Source of the DNA: an uncultured Opitutales bacterium
GTDB lineage: Bacteria; Verrucomicrobiota; Verrucomicrobiia; Opitutales; Intestinicryptomonadaceae
NCBI GenBank assembly: GCA_900552245.1
Contig: URYY01000047.1
Span: 1 to 14,153 of the forward strand
Length of the DNA: 14,153 bases
Direction: 5' to 3'
This document shows, in pieces, positions 13,276-14,153 of the stretch (its first letter is position 1; the number at the start of each line of letters is the position of its first letter). Below the pieces are notes generated by a model. It was not told the DNA's origin. It made no database searches and saw nothing but the letters and a program-made list of their open reading frames with translations. The translations under genes were made by a program, and so were the position numbers.

Positions 13276-14153
13276 ATGAAGAAAGCCCTTTTAGCCGTTT
13301 TAGTAGCAAACGCCGCGTTTTTTGTTGCAGGAGAATGCCAGGCTAGCGACGCCGTTTACGAAATGGTAAGGTACCCTACTGCACTATCCGAATATCCGGA
13401 AATGGACGGTGCTTCGCTTTGGCAGGTTCTAAAAGAGAGGGTTAGGTACGATCCCTTCAACCTTTACGCCACGATAATTTTTGTACTTGCTATAATGCAC
13501 ACGTTTGCGGCAAGCTACTTTAATAAAATAGGTCACTACTTTCAAAAAAAGCACCTAATAAAACTGAGGTATCTCGAAACACAGGGAAAGTTGCAAGGGC
13601 AAATGGTTCCGGTGTGCTTCAGAGCGACTCTCTTTCACTTTTTTGGAGAGGTAGAGGCAATTTTTGGGCTTTGGCTTGTTCCTTTGTTTGCCGGAATGGT
13701 CTTTATGGGAGGCTGGAGCGCAATGACGCAGTATGTGGATTACCTGGCCTTTGTCGAAAAAAAATACACAGAGCCAATGTTTGTGGTTGTAATTATGTGC
13801 ATTGCCGCCACAAAGCCCATAATCGTATTTGCAGCTTCAATCATAAAAAGGCTGGCAAAAATAGGCGGCGAAACTCCCGGAGCTTGGTGGATTTCAATAC
13901 TGTGCTTTGGACCCCTGCTGGGCTCTTTTATAACGGAGCCTGCGGCAATTACAATTTGCGCGATGTTGCTTTCCGAAAAATTCTTTGCGCTAGACCCCAA
14001 GCCGGCCTTGAAGTACGCGACACTCGGGCTTCTATTGGTCGCAATTTCAGCCGGTGGAACGCTTACGCACTTTGCGGCGCCGCCCGTGCTTATGGTGGCC
14101 TCAAAGTGGGATTGGAACACGGCTTTTATGCTGGAGCACTTCGGGATAAAGGC
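13276..14153 (+). CDS. Putative Na+/H+ antiporter (DUF1504 type), C-terminus beyond window
   Basis: The frame from ATG 13276 stays open to the window edge, giving 292 residues. An N-terminal signal-like segment (MKKALLAVLVANAAFFVAGECQA) precedes a short polar stretch and then several membrane spans: about 63-80 ('LYATIIFVLAIMHTFAAS'), 120-148, 168-190, 205-232 and 250-262. Conserved blocks of the family are visible: 'MHTFAASYF', 'HFFGEVEAIFGLWLVPL' (E125, E127), 'GSFITEPAAITICAMLL' (E221) and 'SAGGTLTHFAAPPVLMVA' (H265). These buried acidic and histidine residues suit cation/proton exchange, but function for this family is mainly predicted. The group is frequent in Chlamydiae, Verrucomicrobiota and Bacteroidota. 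Its own promoter lies at 13211-13239. Relatives are some 400 or more residues long, so roughly the last third is missing. Confidence 0.85.
   Translation, partial: MKKALLAVLVANAAFFVAGECQASDAVYEMVRYPTALSEYPEMDGASLWQVLKERVRYDPFNLYATIIFVLAIMHTFAASYFNKIGHYFQKKHLIKLRYLETQGKLQGQMVPVCFRATLFHFFGEVEAIFGLWLVPLFAGMVFMGGWSAMTQYVDYLAFVEKKYTEPMFVVVIMCIAATKPIIVFAASIIKRLAKIGGETPGAWWISILCFGPLLGSFITEPAAITICAMLLSEKFFALDPKPALKYATLGLLLVAISAGGTLTHFAAPPVLMVASKWDWNTAFMLEHFGIK

Noticed and set aside
12661..14153. secA, DUF2062 and antiporter as a novel membrane system
   Set aside because: The antiporter has its own promoter, and the genes belong to unrelated families; simple adjacency does not support a joint function.

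Overview
The window reads as a piece of chromosome from a moderately AT-rich Gram-negative bacterium, most likely of the PVC group (Verrucomicrobiota, perhaps a gut or host-associated Opitutales-like lineage). Four things point that way: a DUF1504-type Na+/H+ antiporter, a SecA carrying the enlarged nucleotide-binding-domain insertion seen in Bacteroidota and PVC bacteria, a lone prepilin of the 'AFSLIEV' type, and a secreted acetyl-esterase pair for polysaccharide use. The taxonomic call is inference; no rRNA is present. Translation starts are mostly preceded by A-rich sequence rather than a Shine-Dalgarno motif.

Layout. At the left edge a truncated DedA/YqaA-type membrane protein gene runs leftward (1-379). 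Divergent from it are two adjacent rightward genes with signal peptides: an AXE1-family acetylxylan esterase (577-1863) and a GDSL-like sialate/carbohydrate O-acetylesterase with an extra C-terminal domain (1888-3861). They probably form a small operon that removes acetyl groups from plant or host glycans outside the cytoplasm. A hairpin terminator (3945-3973) separates them from convergent leftward genes: a short prepilin-like protein (4008-4361), a roughly 300-base spacer with a possible 30-residue ORF, and a very large exported Sel1/TPR-like repeat protein (4668-8105, 1145 residues).

Next comes a leftward two-gene unit, mazG (8939-9568) followed one base later by a YgjP-type zinc metallopeptidase-like gene (8212-8937). 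A 277-base divergent spacer precedes the rightward genes secA (9846-12626), a DUF2062 membrane protein (12661-13188) and, behind its own good promoter, a Na+/H+ antiporter gene that runs off the right edge (13276-14153).

No tRNA, rRNA, CRISPR array, insertion sequence or phage gene was seen. The content is mostly recognisable housekeeping and carbohydrate-use genes. I did not find a convincing new multi-gene system. The less ordinary items are the giant repeat protein, the divergent SecA without a zinc tail, the unassigned C-terminal domain of the O-acetylesterase, and a leader with two mutually exclusive inverted repeats before the esterase operon.
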